A stretch of DNA of 41,857 bases from Kiritimatiellia bacterium (GTDB lineage Bacteria > Verrucomicrobiota > Kiritimatiellia > CAIVKH01), in contig JAMLJG010000021.1 in the NCBI GenBank assembly GCA_023953695.1, positions 1 to 41,857 of the forward strand. Reading direction: 5' to 3'. Both the position numbers and the translations under genes were made by a program. The notes under the pieces are model-generated. The model worked only from the letters and a program-made list of their open reading frames with translations, was not told the origin of the DNA and made no database searches. How positions within the stretch are numbered: position 1 is the stretch's first letter; every line of letters starts with the position of its first letter. This document shows, piece by piece, positions 1-9,951 of the stretch.

Positions 1-143
1 GCTTGGATGCCGGGGACCAGCTCGCGGCGGAGGTCGTATCCGAGTTCGAGTCGGTGGAAACCTAGAGCGAGGATTTCCTCCACCAGTTTTTCACCGCTCG
101 CGTGTCGAGCGGCATTCCAATGTGTTGAGAGCGCAAAGTCCAT
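1..143 (-). CDS. Sugar phosphate isomerase/epimerase-like protein, N-terminal part (cut by window edge)
   Basis: Forty-seven codons read from an ATG at 143-141 to the window edge. The N-terminus contains ALSTHWNAARHASGEKL followed by an LALGFHRLELGYD segment. This is the first beta-strand/helix pattern of xylose-isomerase-like TIM-barrel proteins (AP endonuclease 2 family), in which the chain alternates 'which direction does the problem lie' strands with helices. Only the first strand and helix are visible, so substrate and reaction cannot be stated. It lies on the same strand as rpsU, just beyond the hairpin at 162-185, and is probably a separate transcript. No strong Shine-Dalgarno sequence precedes the ATG. 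Family assignment is from remembered sequence resemblance and is moderately secure. Confidence 0.6.
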   Translation of the reverse strand, partial: MDFALSTHWNAARHASGEKLVEEILALGFHRLELGYDLRRELVPGIQ

Positions 144-161
144 GTCAGGTTTTTAAGCGCG

Positions 162-185
162 AAACTCCCCGTCGGCGGGGAGTTT
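162..185 (-). terminator. Hairpin terminator after rpsU
   Basis: A perfect 9-bp stem, AAACTCCCC pairing with GGGGAGTTT around a 6-nt GTCGGC loop, begins 23 nt after the rpsU stop codon. Its A/T flanks make it terminator-like in either direction. There is no long U tract on the minus strand, so intrinsic termination is likely but not certain. Confidence 0.55.
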
Positions 186-208
186 GCGTCTAACTCAGGG
201 AGTGAGCA

Positions 209-388
209 TCAAGGATTGTTGGCCCGGATGCGCGCCCGTGCTTCCTTGCGGCGTTTCCGCTCGCTCGGCTTTTCGTAATACCGGTGAGACCGGATTTCGC
301 GCATGATTCCTTCTTTGTCCAACTTCTTCTTGAGGCGGCGAAGGGCTTTGTCCACCGATTCGCCTTTGCGTACTTTCACTTCAGTCAC
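209..388 (-). CDS. rpsU: 30S ribosomal protein S21
   Basis: A 59-residue protein starting [23 protein letters not shown] after the initiator and continuing [28 protein letters not shown]. This is the typical short, very basic S21 sequence: a helical hairpin that binds 16S rRNA near the anti-Shine-Dalgarno region of the small subunit. The reading frame opens with GTG at 388-386. No ATG is available upstream, and the conserved TEVKV motif follows directly, which fixes the start. A GGGAG lies about 12 nt upstream, a rather long spacing. It is transcribed alone, with a perfect TTGACA upstream and a hairpin downstream. The length is normal for the family (about 58-71 residues). Confidence 0.95.
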   Translation of the reverse strand: MTEVKVRKGESVDKALRRLKKKLDKEGIMREIRSHRYYEKPSERKRRKEARARIRANNP

Positions 389-444
389 GTGCTTTTGTCA
401 CTCCCTTCTCAACAACTGAGGTTTGATCTTTCAAATGGGGCTCC

Positions 445-474
445 AAGGTAGGGGGGGCGGCTGCCCGGTGTCAA
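445..474 (-). promoter_or_regulatory. Putative rpsU promoter
   Basis: On the minus strand a perfect -35 hexamer TTGACA (474-469) is followed after 18 bp by TACCTT (450-445). This lies about 57 bp upstream of the rpsU GTG and just downstream of the ugd stop codon. The -10 match is weak and the spacing one base long. Confidence 0.4.
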
Positions 475-498
475 ATCTCCACCTCGGATATTTTGGGT

Positions 499-1804
499 CT
501 ATTCGCGGCCTACCGAATGATAGGTAAATCCTTTGGCGCGAACGAGTTTGGGGTCGAATACATTGCGACCATCAATAATGACCGGGCAATTCATCACGGA
601 TTTCAGTTTGTCGAGATCGAGATTCTTGACTTCTGGCCAGTCCGTGAGGATTAGCAAGAGGTCGGCACCCGTCGCAGCCTCGATGGGATCGCTGAAATAC
701 TTCTCGGAAGGGAACTGCTCGCGGAATCGCTCTTCGGCGACGGGGTCCCAGAGGCGCAACTTGGCCCGCGCTTCGCTGAGCTGGGGGATGAAATAGAGGG
801 AGGGCGACTCGCGGATATCATCGGTGCCGGGCTTGAATGCCAAGCCCAAGACGGCGACGACTTTGTCCTGGATCACCCACAGCTCGCGCTGAATCTTTTG
901 CATCACGTGCTCGCGCTGCGTCTTGTTCACGCGCTGCACTTCCTTGAGCAGCTCGAAGTTGTAGCCGAGGTGATCGGCAATCTGAATGAAGGCGTCCACA
1001 TCTTTCGGGAAGCAGGACCCGCCGTAGCCGACGCCTGCGCGAAGGAACTTCGGCCCGATTCGGCTGTCGAGGCCCATGCCTTGCGCTACCTGCTCAACAT
1101 CCGCATCTGCCAATTCGCACACGCGAGCGACGGCGTTGATGAACGAGATCTTCATCGCGAGGAAGGAGTTCGATGCGTGCTTCGTCAACTCCGCGCTCGC
1201 GGGATTCATCACCAGGAGCGAGCACTTGGTTTTCTCTACAATCGGCTTGTAGATTTCCTGAAGCAGCTTCTCTGCGCGGACGCTTTCGACGCCGATCACG
1301 ATGCGATCGGGGTTATAGGCATCCTCAATTGCGGAGCCCTCTTTGAGGAACTCAGGGTTGGAGGCGACATCGAACGGAATGTCTGCGCGCAGGATACTTG
1401 GAGCGGTGCGCTTGAGTTGTTCGTGCGTGTTGACGGGAACGGTGCTCTTTTTCGACCAGCAGCTTGTAATCCGTCATGTGCTCGGCCACCTCGCGACCGA
1501 CTTGCTCGACGTAGGAGAGGTTTGCGGCTCCGGGCGATAGCCCGGAGGAGTGCCCACGGCGATGAAAATCACTTCGGCGACGTTGACACCTTCTGCGATG
1601 GAGGAGGTGAAATGGAGGCGGCCGGCAGCAACGTTGCGCTTCACCAGCTCTTCGAGCCCGTCTTCGTAAATGGGCATCTGAAGCTGCTTTAGCATCTTCA
1701 CCTTGTTTTCGTCGTTATCCACGCACAGGACGTTGTGTCCCCAATCGGAAAACACGCGCCCGTGACCAGCCCGACATAGCCCGTTCCACAACCGTTATAT
1801 TCAT
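499..1804 (-). CDS. ugd: UDP-glucose 6-dehydrogenase, interrupted by about four single-base frameshifts
   Basis: Oxidises UDP-glucose to UDP-glucuronate with two NAD+, feeding polysaccharide synthesis in the cytoplasm. The start is the ATG at 1804 (GGAGG 10 nt upstream). When the frame is corrected the product reads [32 protein letters not shown], the Rossmann GxGYVG motif of the family. It continues through AVGTPPG, LLVEKSTVPV, ASNPEFLKEGSAIEDAYNPDRIVIG, and the active-site block containing GGSCFPKD with the catalytic Cys. The conserved EKxTVP and NPEFLxEG blocks are intact but lie in different frames. Breaks fall near 1787, 1749-1752 (an A4 run), 1536-1539 (loop of an 8-bp hairpin) and 1446-1448. 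From about 1440 down to 499 the frame is clean. Corrected length is about 435 residues, normal for the family. Every shifted segment is conserved, so I favour sequence error over a dead gene. Confidence 0.85.
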
Positions 1805-1840
1805 ACTTACTCTGCCTCCGATGCCCGAAAAGAGCCAAAA

Positions 1841-1868
1841 CCGTACCGATCCTGCTGGCACAATGCAA
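1841..1868 (-). promoter_or_regulatory. Putative ugd promoter
   Basis: TTGCAT (1868-1863) and TACGGT (1846-1841) are separated by 17 bp on the minus strand. The predicted start site is about 30 bp upstream of the ATG. The match to a sigma-70 promoter is only moderate. Confidence 0.25.
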
Positions 1869-1901
1869 GCCCTCGGCATGCCGTATGCCACTTATTCCCC
1901 G

Positions 1902-1926
1902 AGCCTTCTCTCGAAGGGGGAAGGCT
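1902..1926 (-). terminator. Possible hairpin after the giant surface protein gene
   Basis: AGCCTTC (1902-1908) pairs with GAAGGCT (1920-1926) about 30 bp beyond the stop codon at 1954. No U tract follows on the minus strand, and the sequence quality around it is suspect. Confidence 0.3.
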
Positions 1927-1953
1927 GAACTGGGCAACAAACGTCCCGCCGCG

Positions 1954-4900
1954 CTATTCCAATTCAATACGGTAGCGCGAAGGGCGTCGGCGCTCTCCAG
2001 CGACCCGGTATAGACATTGACGGGGTGTTGCGTTGATTCCCTGTGTGACGATGGAGTCGAAGGCGTGCAGCGCGTTGGTCGTGTAGGTGATGCGATAGAC
2101 CCGTCCGCTGGCGCTTATTCCAGCGCATGAGGAATGCCCCGCTTCTGATGGGGACACGTCCGCCGCTTCGATGCCGAGAAGGAGTTTGTATCAAACGGAT
2201 CCGTTCCCGCTTGATCCTCCTGCCAATCGCCCATGCCGTCGTTGTCGGAGTCTTCGCCCGGCAGGAGCGCTTCGAATGCGCCGATGTCATTCGCGCCGTA
2301 GAGAGCGCGCGTGGGCGGCGCCCGAGGTACTTGCGCGGCTCATCCAAGAGCGATTCGTTCCCGCATTGATGGCGGGGAGGCGGGGTGAGGCGGTAACGCC
2401 CGTACCCACAAGGAGCGGATCCGCGCCGAGATTGCCTGCGCCTGCTGGCGGCGGTCCGGCCAGTGTGAACGAGACGACTTGCGCTGTCCCGGTGACAAAC
2501 AGGTTGGAGCCTGAGGAGGCCGTGTTGTTCCAGAGGATCGAATTGATGAGTGTCGCGGCGTTGAAGAGATAGACGCCACCGCCATTGGCTGAAGAGTTGT
2601 TTGCAAACGTGCAGCTATCAATGCGGCGCACCCGTGATCGGATCGGAGTCACCTGCATAGCTATAAATGGCCCCGCCGCGCTCGCTGTTTGCGGTGTTGC
2701 CATAGTAAACAGGCTGTTGCGAATCTCGCCACTTCCGAGGAGCGTGGCTCCGCCACCGCTCTTCGTAGTCGTGTTGTTGCGAACGATGCTGTTCACAAGC
2801 AAACCGCCGCCGTCAATGCGCAGGCCTCCGCCACTGCTGGCGCCGCTGTTGCCGTTCTGAAGGGTGAATCCGTCAACGATCGCGCCGGGATTCTTCATTT
2901 CCATCACGCGCGCGCTGTTCGCACCGTCGAGAATCGTTGCCGTCGGCCCCGCCGCGCTCTTCAGGTGGATGGCATTGGTGATCAGCAGGGTGCTTGGCAG
3001 TGTATAGGTGGCGGCTGCCACGAGTCCCGTCGAGCCAGCCGGCATGATGCTCACGAGCGCATGGAGCGACGTGGCGGCCGTGGCCCAACTGGTGTAGGGC
3101 GGCGTGTGGGAGCCGGATGGCGACGCAAAATAGGTCGGCACCACTGCATTGAAGTTCGCCGTCAGCGAAACGGGTCCGTTCATTTGCACAGAGATCACAG
3201 GCGATGTTGCTGAGCCACTCGAGATGGCGTTGGTATCGCCGGACCACTCCGTGAACGCGAAGGAGTTGGAGGGGATCGCCGTCAATTCAACACTCGTGCC
3301 CGCCAGGAGCCAGTCATTGGTGGATAGCTCAATGGTACCACCCGGCGCGGCCGAGGCGGTGAGCATGTAGTTTGTCGCCCATTGCCACGACAGCGTCGCG
3401 TCATTCGTAATCGCGATCACCACTTCATTCGTGGACCCATTGGCGGGCTCGTTGCCCGAGAGGATCCAGCCCGTATTCACGAAGCGCGTGTCGCCCTGCG
3501 TCTCGACCGCGCTGACTGTCGCCGTCACAACAGTTCCTTCGAAATGTTGCGAGGACCCGACAGGCGGGACTGCGGTGCCGTGTGCGGACTCGATATTCAA
3601 CATGTAGTGGATCGGCTGCGGAGGCAGTGGCGCGCCGGGGGTGGGGGTGGCATTGCCGCTCCAGTTTGCTGGATCGTTGCCCCACTCGACGGGTATGTTG
3701 CGCTCCAGCGAGGCCCCACCTCCATTGGGGGTTGTGGGCCATGGCGCAAGCACGCCGTAGCGGACCTCGTCTTCGAGCAGCATCGGATAATAGCTGGGCT
3801 CTTCGGCGGGCGGGTCGTCCGGTCGCATCAAGCGAATGACGCCACCCGTATCGGACAGAGCGCCGGCGTAGGGGCCGAAATATGCAGGCGAGGAGGTAAT
3901 GCTGTATGCGGACTCGAACGCGGCGAGGCGCGCTGCGTTTGAAGATGCTGCCGGATCGAAGGAGAGCACGACCAGCGTGTCGCCCGAAAGAAGTGTGCCG
4001 TTTGTGAAGGAGAAGGCGGCATCGCCTTCCACCTTCCATCGCGTCAGATCAATCGAGGCTGGGCCCGGATTCGCGATTTCGATGAACTTCAAGTCGGTCT
4101 CGCCCGAGAGCGGGTTATACATCACTTCACTGACGAAGGCCGGTCCGACGCGCGGGCCGCTGTTGAACGCGCCAAATGTGCGCGCGCTCATCGGGTAGAG
4201 CGCGCCACTGCCATTCGGCCAGCGGCCAAACGATTCGCCGTTGGCGGCGGCGCCAAATTGCACTTCATCCGCGAATCGCACCAAATTGCTAAATGCGTTG
4301 CCTTCCAGGAGGAAGAGTTTTTCGCCATGCGCCGCGTCGAGCGCGAAGTCGTTGGCATTTGTTCCCCCGGAAACATTGAAGTGGTTGGTTTCATTGAAGA
4401 CGATGTAGCTGCCTGCCGCGAGGATCGTGTTGTTCGGGATGCGGAACTTTTGATAGTTGCTCTTCGAGTCGGAGAGATACCAACCGCCGATATCAATCGC
4501 ATTCGTCGTCGTGTTGAAAAGCTCGATTGCATCGGAAAGCGGCGGGTCGGTGTGTGTCAGGATTTCATTGATCACGATTCGATCATCCGGCCCCAACCCT
4601 GCGGAACCGGGCGATCCGCCATAGAGCGAGCTCGCCCGCCAACTGAACGGATCGTTGTAATCCGCCTCGACATCCAGCAGTTCGAGCGAGCTTCCATCGC
4701 CATCCGGCCGGCTCGGCCAATTACCGCTGTCCGCATAGGTCACCGAGGCGATGATCTTTCCGTCTGTGTCTTCCAGATTGAATGTTTCGCTGCTGTTTTT
4801 CAGGTTTCCTGTGAAGGCGCCGAGGATGCGAATGTTCGCATTGGTGTAGCGAGCGCGGAACGCGTTGGTGCTCTTCACGACGACCGCATATTCACCCACC

Positions 4901-7242
4901 GCGAGCACATTGGAAGTCAGCGTGCCGCCGATGCCATCGGTGATCTTCCACCCCGTCAGATTGACCGCATTGGTGCCCGCGTTGAACAACTCGACGAAAT
5001 CGAAATCATCCGCCGTGGAGAATCCCAGATTTGTCTCTGCCGGAGTCGGATCATACGCGTGATAGTTGACTTCTGTGACCACGATTTGGCGCGGCGGATC
5101 CGCGATTTCGAGCTCCGCGGCATACTGAGCCCCGCCGTAGGGATGGAACGTCACTTTGCCCGTGTTGTCCGTTGCGCGGATGTGATAGCGGAGCAGACCT
5201 TCATCTTCAAACGCGCTCAACGTTGTGGTATACGCGCCATCGGCCTGCTGCGCCATTTCAACCGCCGTGGTGGGGGAGCCGTTGAACGAGTAGTAAAGCG
5301 TGACGTTGGAAACCGCGACATCGTCCATCGCGCGAATTGAGAACGCCAAGGCATCCGTCGGCTGCGGCTGCGCCGGTTGAAGCGAGAAAGCGGAAAGAAT
5401 GGGCGCGATATTCGTCAACGTGCCCAGCTGGCTCAGCGCAGACGTGCGGCGCGTATGAATGAAGTTGGTGAAACTCATGTCGCGGTAGTTCCCCGGAAGA
5501 TTCGGGTTCATATTCCACTGCGGGTAATCGTAGGAATGCCAGAAATGGTCATACGTCCAGTTCCACGTGCCCCACCCGGCATAGCGCTGCTTCTCGGAGG
5601 CCTTCATGTTGGTGGAAGAGACCCAGTCCGGGAACGGAAGCGGCGCGGTCATTGTTGCGCGGTAGTGATAGATCGAATTGGTCAGATCCATCGTGAATAC
5701 CGTGTCGAGCGCCTGCTTCATATAGAACTTGAAGCGGTTCTTAAACTCCGGAACGGCGAAAATTCGCTCCGCGAGCGGGGTTGGGTATGCGTAGCTCTTC
5801 CAGTTGTCAATGTCCCGGTTCGCCCAGTTGACAGCCCCGGAATCCCACGAAATGCCAAATGTGTTGTCGAAATCATACGGAATATAGATCCAGCGCCGCG
5901 TCATGGGGCTCAAGAACAGGTGGTAGTTATTTCCGTTCGACCAATAGTCGTCCCAATTGCCGGTGAGCACATCAATCGCCATGCGCTTGAGAAAATCGTC
6001 CACCTCAAACGCGTTCATGATCGCATTCGGAAAATCGTTCGATGGCGTGTCGTTTATCAGGCTAACAAAGGCCGCAAAGTCGCTGTAGGAGTTGTCGCCC
6101 GCGCCGGAATAGTCTAGTTCGTATGTCGAGCCGTCGCCGATGTAGTCCGAGCCTTGCCCCGAGCCGCGCTTCTCCAGCGTCGCTTCCCATTGGCGGTGGT
6201 TGCACTTGTAGAGGTTGCCGCGTTTGTTGATGAAGCGCGACTCGAGGAACACATCATCAATAGACTCGGAATTGTTGCGCACAGCATCGAAGAAGACCTC
6301 GTGCGTCGTCGTGTTGGAAACGACCACAGCCACATAATTACCGCGCGAGACCGCAAGCCCCATCGCGTTCTGAATGTCGTGACTCAGCTTCGGGCGCGCC
6401 ATCGTGGGGTCATTGGCATCTGCGTTCAAGTTGAAGCGCTCCAGGCCGAAAAGCTTCGAGTCGTCGTCATTCGCATCGAACGCGATGTTGAATGAGCGAG
6501 GCTGTTTGTCGCGACTCGTCGCCCCTCGGCAGCGAATGCCGATATTGGTCAGCAGCACATCAATGTCGCCGTGGCGAAAACGAACATCTGCCGGTCGCCG
6601 AACCTCGCTCCACGGATCGTTCATCAGCGCGTCCCACGTGGACTGCGGAACAATGAGGTCGAGCTGAGCGACCGAATAATCGCTATAGGCCGGGTGCGCT
6701 GCAGGCCATACCGTGTTGGCTGCGCCCGGCGTGTGATAGATCAGATACCCCGGTTCGTGCTTGCGCAGCGTGGGGTTCGATCCTTCCGTCTGTATGCCGT
6801 AGGAAACGTCCTCGAACTGCTCCGGGAAGGGGTCATACCCCGCCTCAATCGTCGTTCCATCCGGTTGAACCAGCGCGAGAAACTCGCCGCTCGCCGAAAG
6901 GCTGAAGTTCGCGTGCAACACCGCGCCCGTCCGATCCTTGCTCGAAGCGAAAACGATCAAGTATCCCCCTGCGGGCAGATTCGTGGAAGGAAACGTCCAC
7001 TGCGTCAAATTGTTCGCCTTGTCCGTTAAATGCCACCCCGCAAGATCAACCCCGTTCGTGCCCGAATTGAAAATCTCGATCCAATCGGAATAGTCGCCGT
7101 CCTCATCTTGGAGCACCGACTTATTGCTTGCCATCAACTCGCTGATCTCAAGCTGCGCTATCGCGGGCCCAGCCCAAAAGAGAAACGTGAAACAAGCGGC
7201 CGCACACGCGAACCAGCGATTGACAGAGATAAGTGTCGCCAT
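1954..7242 (-). CDS. Giant secreted lamin-tail/CotH/beta-helix protein, C-terminus frameshifted
   Basis: A secreted multidomain protein of about 1,760 residues once its frame is corrected. It has a signal peptide (residues 1-29, ending GPAIAQ). A lamin-tail domain follows at about 30-150 (SELMASN, DWIEIFN, AGWHLTD). A CotH kinase-like domain spans about 190-570 and contains TGNWDDYWSNGNNYH and PYDFDNTFG at about 450-462. Three further lamin-tail domains start near 720 (FVELFNAG, LTGWKITD), 887 (AIELFNTTTNAIDIGGW) and 1034. Two InlB B-repeat-like segments lie around 1212-1365, then a choice-of-anchor/pectin-lyase-like beta-helix from about 1368 (ASPSGSHTPPYTSWATAA, GGGLRIDGGG). Near the end is a DSDNDGMGDWQ calcium-loop segment and a short terminal RVYRITYTTN module. 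Frames break near 2711, 2632, 2345, 2315, 2181, 2020 and 1975. The stop TAG at 1956-1954 follows RIELE. CotH proteins phosphorylate partner proteins in Bacillus spore coats; the substrate here is unknown. Surface adhesion or polysaccharide binding is an inference. Confidence 0.8.
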
Positions 7243-7575
7243 AGTGCCGCAAAACTAAATCATTTAAGAAGACGAGTAAAACGCTTTTTTACGACCAGTT
7301 GACTCAAAGGGATGACGCCAGCATTTCGAAGGGATGCCAATGAACAACGTGTTCGCGAAGGGTAATTGCCCCGCCCCCGACAACGGTATTGGGGTCGGGG
7401 ACCCACAGGACGATCGATCGTGCTCGACGAGTTCTGCGAGCAGTTCGGTTATGCTCGCATGCCTGCCATAATGCTGTTCGGCGGCAAGGTCGAGCGGATC
7501 GGTCGCTTTCGTGGGGGGGGACAATATCTGCTCGGCGGCTTGGCTTTCGGGGTGGCGATGGCTTACACTGGCTGA
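7243..7575. other. Intergenic stretch with no convincing gene
   Basis: This 333-bp gap separates the divergent surface-protein and ABC-importer genes, so it should hold both promoters. It contains the 14-mer CTTAAATGATTTAG (minus strand, 7268-7255), 12 bp from the surface-protein start and shared with 13677-13690. It also has a 6-bp inverted repeat GTAAAA/TTTTAC (7276-7281/7287-7292), a GC-rich imperfect dyad around 7367-7402 and a G8 run (7513-7520). A 69-codon frame from a TTG at 7366 ends directly before the importer gene but resembles nothing I recognise. The G8 run could hide a frameshift. Confidence 0.5.
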
Positions 7576-8379
7576 ATGAATGCGATACGAGTCTGGGTGT
7601 TGTTGCCCGTTTTGTTGGTGGGATTGATCGCTTGCTCGAAGAAGGAGTCGGGGCCGCCGCCTCCTCCTCCGCTGGTTGTGGGGATGGAGCTGGCGTATCC
7701 TCCATTTGAAATGGCTGATGAGCGGGGCGAACCGGCCGGCATCAGTGTGGACCTCGCCAAGGCGCTCGCTGAATACCTGGGCCGCCCGCTGAAGATCCAG
7801 AACATTCCGTTCGATGGCCTGATCCCGGCGCTCAAGACCGGCTCCATTGATCTGATCATCTCTTCCATGACCGCCACGCCGGAGCGCGAGCAATCCATAG
7901 ATTTTTCCGACCGCTATTTGCGCACCGGCTTGGCTATGCTCGCATCGAAGAAGAGCGACATCGGCGGCTACGAGCGCATCACGGAAGGCGCGGGTCGGAC
8001 CTACGCGGTGAAGTTGGGGACGACTGGCGCTCTGTTTGTCCAGGATTACCAACCTGCGGCGACGGTTCACGTGCTCAAGGATGAGGCCGCGTGCGTCCTC
8101 GAAGTGGTCGAAGGCAAGGCGGATGCGTTTATCTACGACCAAATGTCCGTCTATCGCCACTGGACACGGAACAAGGAGACCACTCGCCCGCTTCTGGAAG
8201 CGTTCCAAAAGGAAGATTGGGCCATCGGCGTCCGCAAAGGAAATGATGAGTTGCGCGAGAAGGTGAATGCGTTTCTCGCCGATTTCCGCAGCAAGGGCGG
8301 CTTCGATGATCTCGGCAACCGCTATCTCAGCGACATGAAGAAGACTTTCGACGAGTTGGGCTACGACTTTGTGTTTTGA
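7576..8379 (+). CDS. Amino-acid ABC transporter substrate-binding lipoprotein
   Basis: Periplasmic binding component (267 residues) of a polar amino-acid importer, type 3 solute-binding family. A lipoprotein signal ends in the lipobox L17-I-A-C20, so the mature protein is lipid-anchored. A Pro-rich linker (GPPPPPP) leads into LVVGMELAYPPFEMADERGEPAGISVDLAKALAEYLG. The pattern 'G-x-E/D-x-x-YPPFE ... G-x-x-VDL' is diagnostic. DLIISSMTATPEREQSIDFSD follows, the second hallmark of the family. It is the first gene of a three-component operon. The typical ligand-binding Arg of the ISSMTxTxER segment is present, which suits an alpha-amino acid; the exact amino acid cannot be read from sequence. Start ATG 7576 is preferred because it gives a complete signal peptide; no clear Shine-Dalgarno is seen. 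Confidence 0.9.
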   Translation: MNAIRVWVLLPVLLVGLIACSKKESGPPPPPPLVVGMELAYPPFEMADERGEPAGISVDLAKALAEYLGRPLKIQNIPFDGLIPALKTGSIDLIISSMTATPEREQSIDFSDRYLRTGLAMLASKKSDIGGYERITEGAGRTYAVKLGTTGALFVQDYQPAATVHVLKDEAACVLEVVEGKADAFIYDQMSVYRHWTRNKETTRPLLEAFQKEDWAIGVRKGNDELREKVNAFLADFRSKGGFDDLGNRYLSDMKKTFDELGYDFVF

Positions 8380-8451
8380 TGGAGGGAACCTGGCGGATGG
8401 CGACTCGCGCGGCGCGGTTGCCGTCGGCGCGTTGCGAGTTGTGAAGGCTCC

Positions 8452-9228
8452 ATGATGGACCGATTCTGGAGATTGCGCGCGGATTCGCCTGTCTGGCTGC
8501 GGGCGGCGTATTCGGCAGCCATTTTGCTTCTGCTCTCGGTGGGGTTCTACTTCGCGTTTGCCCAAATCGCATATCACTGGAATTGGCGCGGGGTCTGGAA
8601 CTATCGCGCGCGTTTTGTGAGCGGTTGGTTCACGACGCTGGGCATCTCCGCGCTTTCGCTGGTGTTGAGCACAGCGATCGGGCTGCTGGCCGCGCTGGCG
8701 CGGCGGTCGAGTGTGCTGTTGCTTCGCCAATCGGCGCTTATTTATGTGGAGCTGATTCGCGGCACGCCGCTGCTCGTGCAGATATTGATCTTCTTCTACA
8801 TCGTCGCGAATGCGATGGGGTTGCACAGCCGTTTCCTGGCCGGCGTGCTGATTCTCTCACTCTTTGCCGGCGCCTACATCAGTGAGATCATTCGCAGCGG
8901 AATCGAAAGCGTCGGCGCGAGCCAACGAGAGTCCGCGCGCGCGATCGGTCTCACGGCAGCGCAGACCTATCGCCATGTGATTTTTCCGCAGGCCTTTCGC
9001 CAGATGCTTCCGCCGCTCTCGGGGCAATTCGTTTCCCTCGTCAAAGACTCCTCGCTGCTGAGCATCATTGCCATCAACGAGTTCACGCTCAGCGCGCAGC
9101 AGGTGAATAGCTACACCTACAGCGCGCTCGAGAGCTATCTCCCGCTCGCCATCGGCTATTTGATCGTCACGCTTCCGCTCTCGTGGCTGAGTCGCTCGCT
9201 CGAAAAGAGGTTTCGCTATGAAACTTGA
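8452..9228 (+). CDS. Amino-acid ABC transporter permease
   Basis: Inner-membrane permease (258 residues) of the His/Glu/Gln/Arg/opine family. An N-terminal helix (residues about 18-40) is followed by TTLGISALSLVLSTAIGLLAALAR and LIYVELIRGTPLLVQILIFFY, the strongly conserved RGTPLLVQ block. The cytoplasmic EAA coupling loop is ESARAIGLTAAQTYRHVIFPQA (residues about 160-181), which docks on the ATPase. The C-terminal helix contains LPLAIGYLIVTLPLSWLSR. The adjacent ATG at 8455 could also serve as start. A 72-nt gap after the binding-protein gene carries an inverted repeat ACTCGC/GCGAGT (8403-8408/8434-8439). Such stem-loops often raise binding protein over permease, but that is inference here. 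The 3' end overlaps the ATPase gene by 11 bp, indicating translational coupling. Confidence 0.9.
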   Translation: MMDRFWRLRADSPVWLRAAYSAAILLLLSVGFYFAFAQIAYHWNWRGVWNYRARFVSGWFTTLGISALSLVLSTAIGLLAALARRSSVLLLRQSALIYVELIRGTPLLVQILIFFYIVANAMGLHSRFLAGVLILSLFAGAYISEIIRSGIESVGASQRESARAIGLTAAQTYRHVIFPQAFRQMLPPLSGQFVSLVKDSSLLSIIAINEFTLSAQQVNSYTYSALESYLPLAIGYLIVTLPLSWLSRSLEKRFRYET

Positions 9229-9946
9229 AGTGAGCGCCCTCCACAAATCCTTCGGTGGCTTGCCCGTTCTCCGAAACGTGTCGCTCGAGGTCGAGGGCCG
9301 CGCGATTGTATTCATCGGCCCCTCTGGCGGCGGAAAATCCACGCTCCTGCGCATACTCGCCGGATTGGAACACCCCGATTCCGGCTCGGTGCGCTTCGAT
9401 GGAAACGAGCTGGCGTTTCGCGAGGATGCGCTGCGCCAGCACCGCCGCCGTGTCGGCGTGGTCTTTCAGTCGGCCAATCTTTTCCCGCACCTCACCGCGC
9501 TCGACAACATCACGCTTCCGCTCACCCGCGTGCACGGCGAATCGCGCAAGAACGCCGAAGACACGGCGATGCAGTTGCTCGAGCGGTTCCAGCTCGCCGA
9601 CCACGCGCACAAGAAGCCCGCGCAGCTCTCCGGCGGCCAGCGCCAGCGCGTTGCCATCGTGCGCGCCGTTGCCATTCGCCCCGCTTTTCTCCTTTTCGAC
9701 GAGCCGACCAGCGCGCTCGATCCGGAGATGACAGCCGAAGTGCTCGATATGATCGTCGAACTGCGGGCGGAAGGGCGCGATTTGATTCTCGTCACGCATC
9801 ACCTCGCCTTCGCGCGAAAAGTGGCCGACCGCGTCGCGTTTCTGGCCGAGGGACAGATTCTCGAACAGGCCCCCGGCGACCAATTGTTCGCCGCGCCGCG
9901 CGATCCCACTGTGATTCGCTTTCTCGAGCGAGTTCTGAAATACTGA
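9218..9946 (+). CDS. Amino-acid ABC transporter ATP-binding protein
   Basis: The 242-residue nucleotide-binding subunit that powers the importer by ATP hydrolysis at the cytoplasmic face. Walker A is GPSGGGKST (34-42), the Q-loop is VVFQS with Q84, and the signature is LSGGQRQR (137-144). Walker B is LLFDEP with the catalytic E162, followed by the D-loop SALDP and the switch His in VTHH. The class is GlnQ/HisP-like. Its start lies inside the permease gene (11-bp overlap), and it ends 5 bp before the next gene. Binding protein, permease and ATPase are therefore encoded in order as one operon, with a single permease gene that would work as a homodimer. Confidence 0.92.
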   Translation: MKLEVSALHKSFGGLPVLRNVSLEVEGRAIVFIGPSGGGKSTLLRILAGLEHPDSGSVRFDGNELAFREDALRQHRRRVGVVFQSANLFPHLTALDNITLPLTRVHGESRKNAEDTAMQLLERFQLADHAHKKPAQLSGGQRQRVAIVRAVAIRPAFLLFDEPTSALDPEMTAEVLDMIVELRAEGRDLILVTHHLAFARKVADRVAFLAEGQILEQAPGDQLFAAPRDPTVIRFLERVLKY

Positions 9947-9951
9947 ACGCC

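Noticed and set aside
7366..7575. 69-codon frame abutting the ABC binding-protein start
   Set aside because: TTG start, no ribosome site, no family resemblance and a G8 run inside; kept only as part of the intergenic description.
7264..8826. 520-codon minus-strand open frame
   Set aside because: Antisense to the ABC binding-protein and permease genes; its Arg/His/Gln-rich composition is that of a GC-rich shadow frame.
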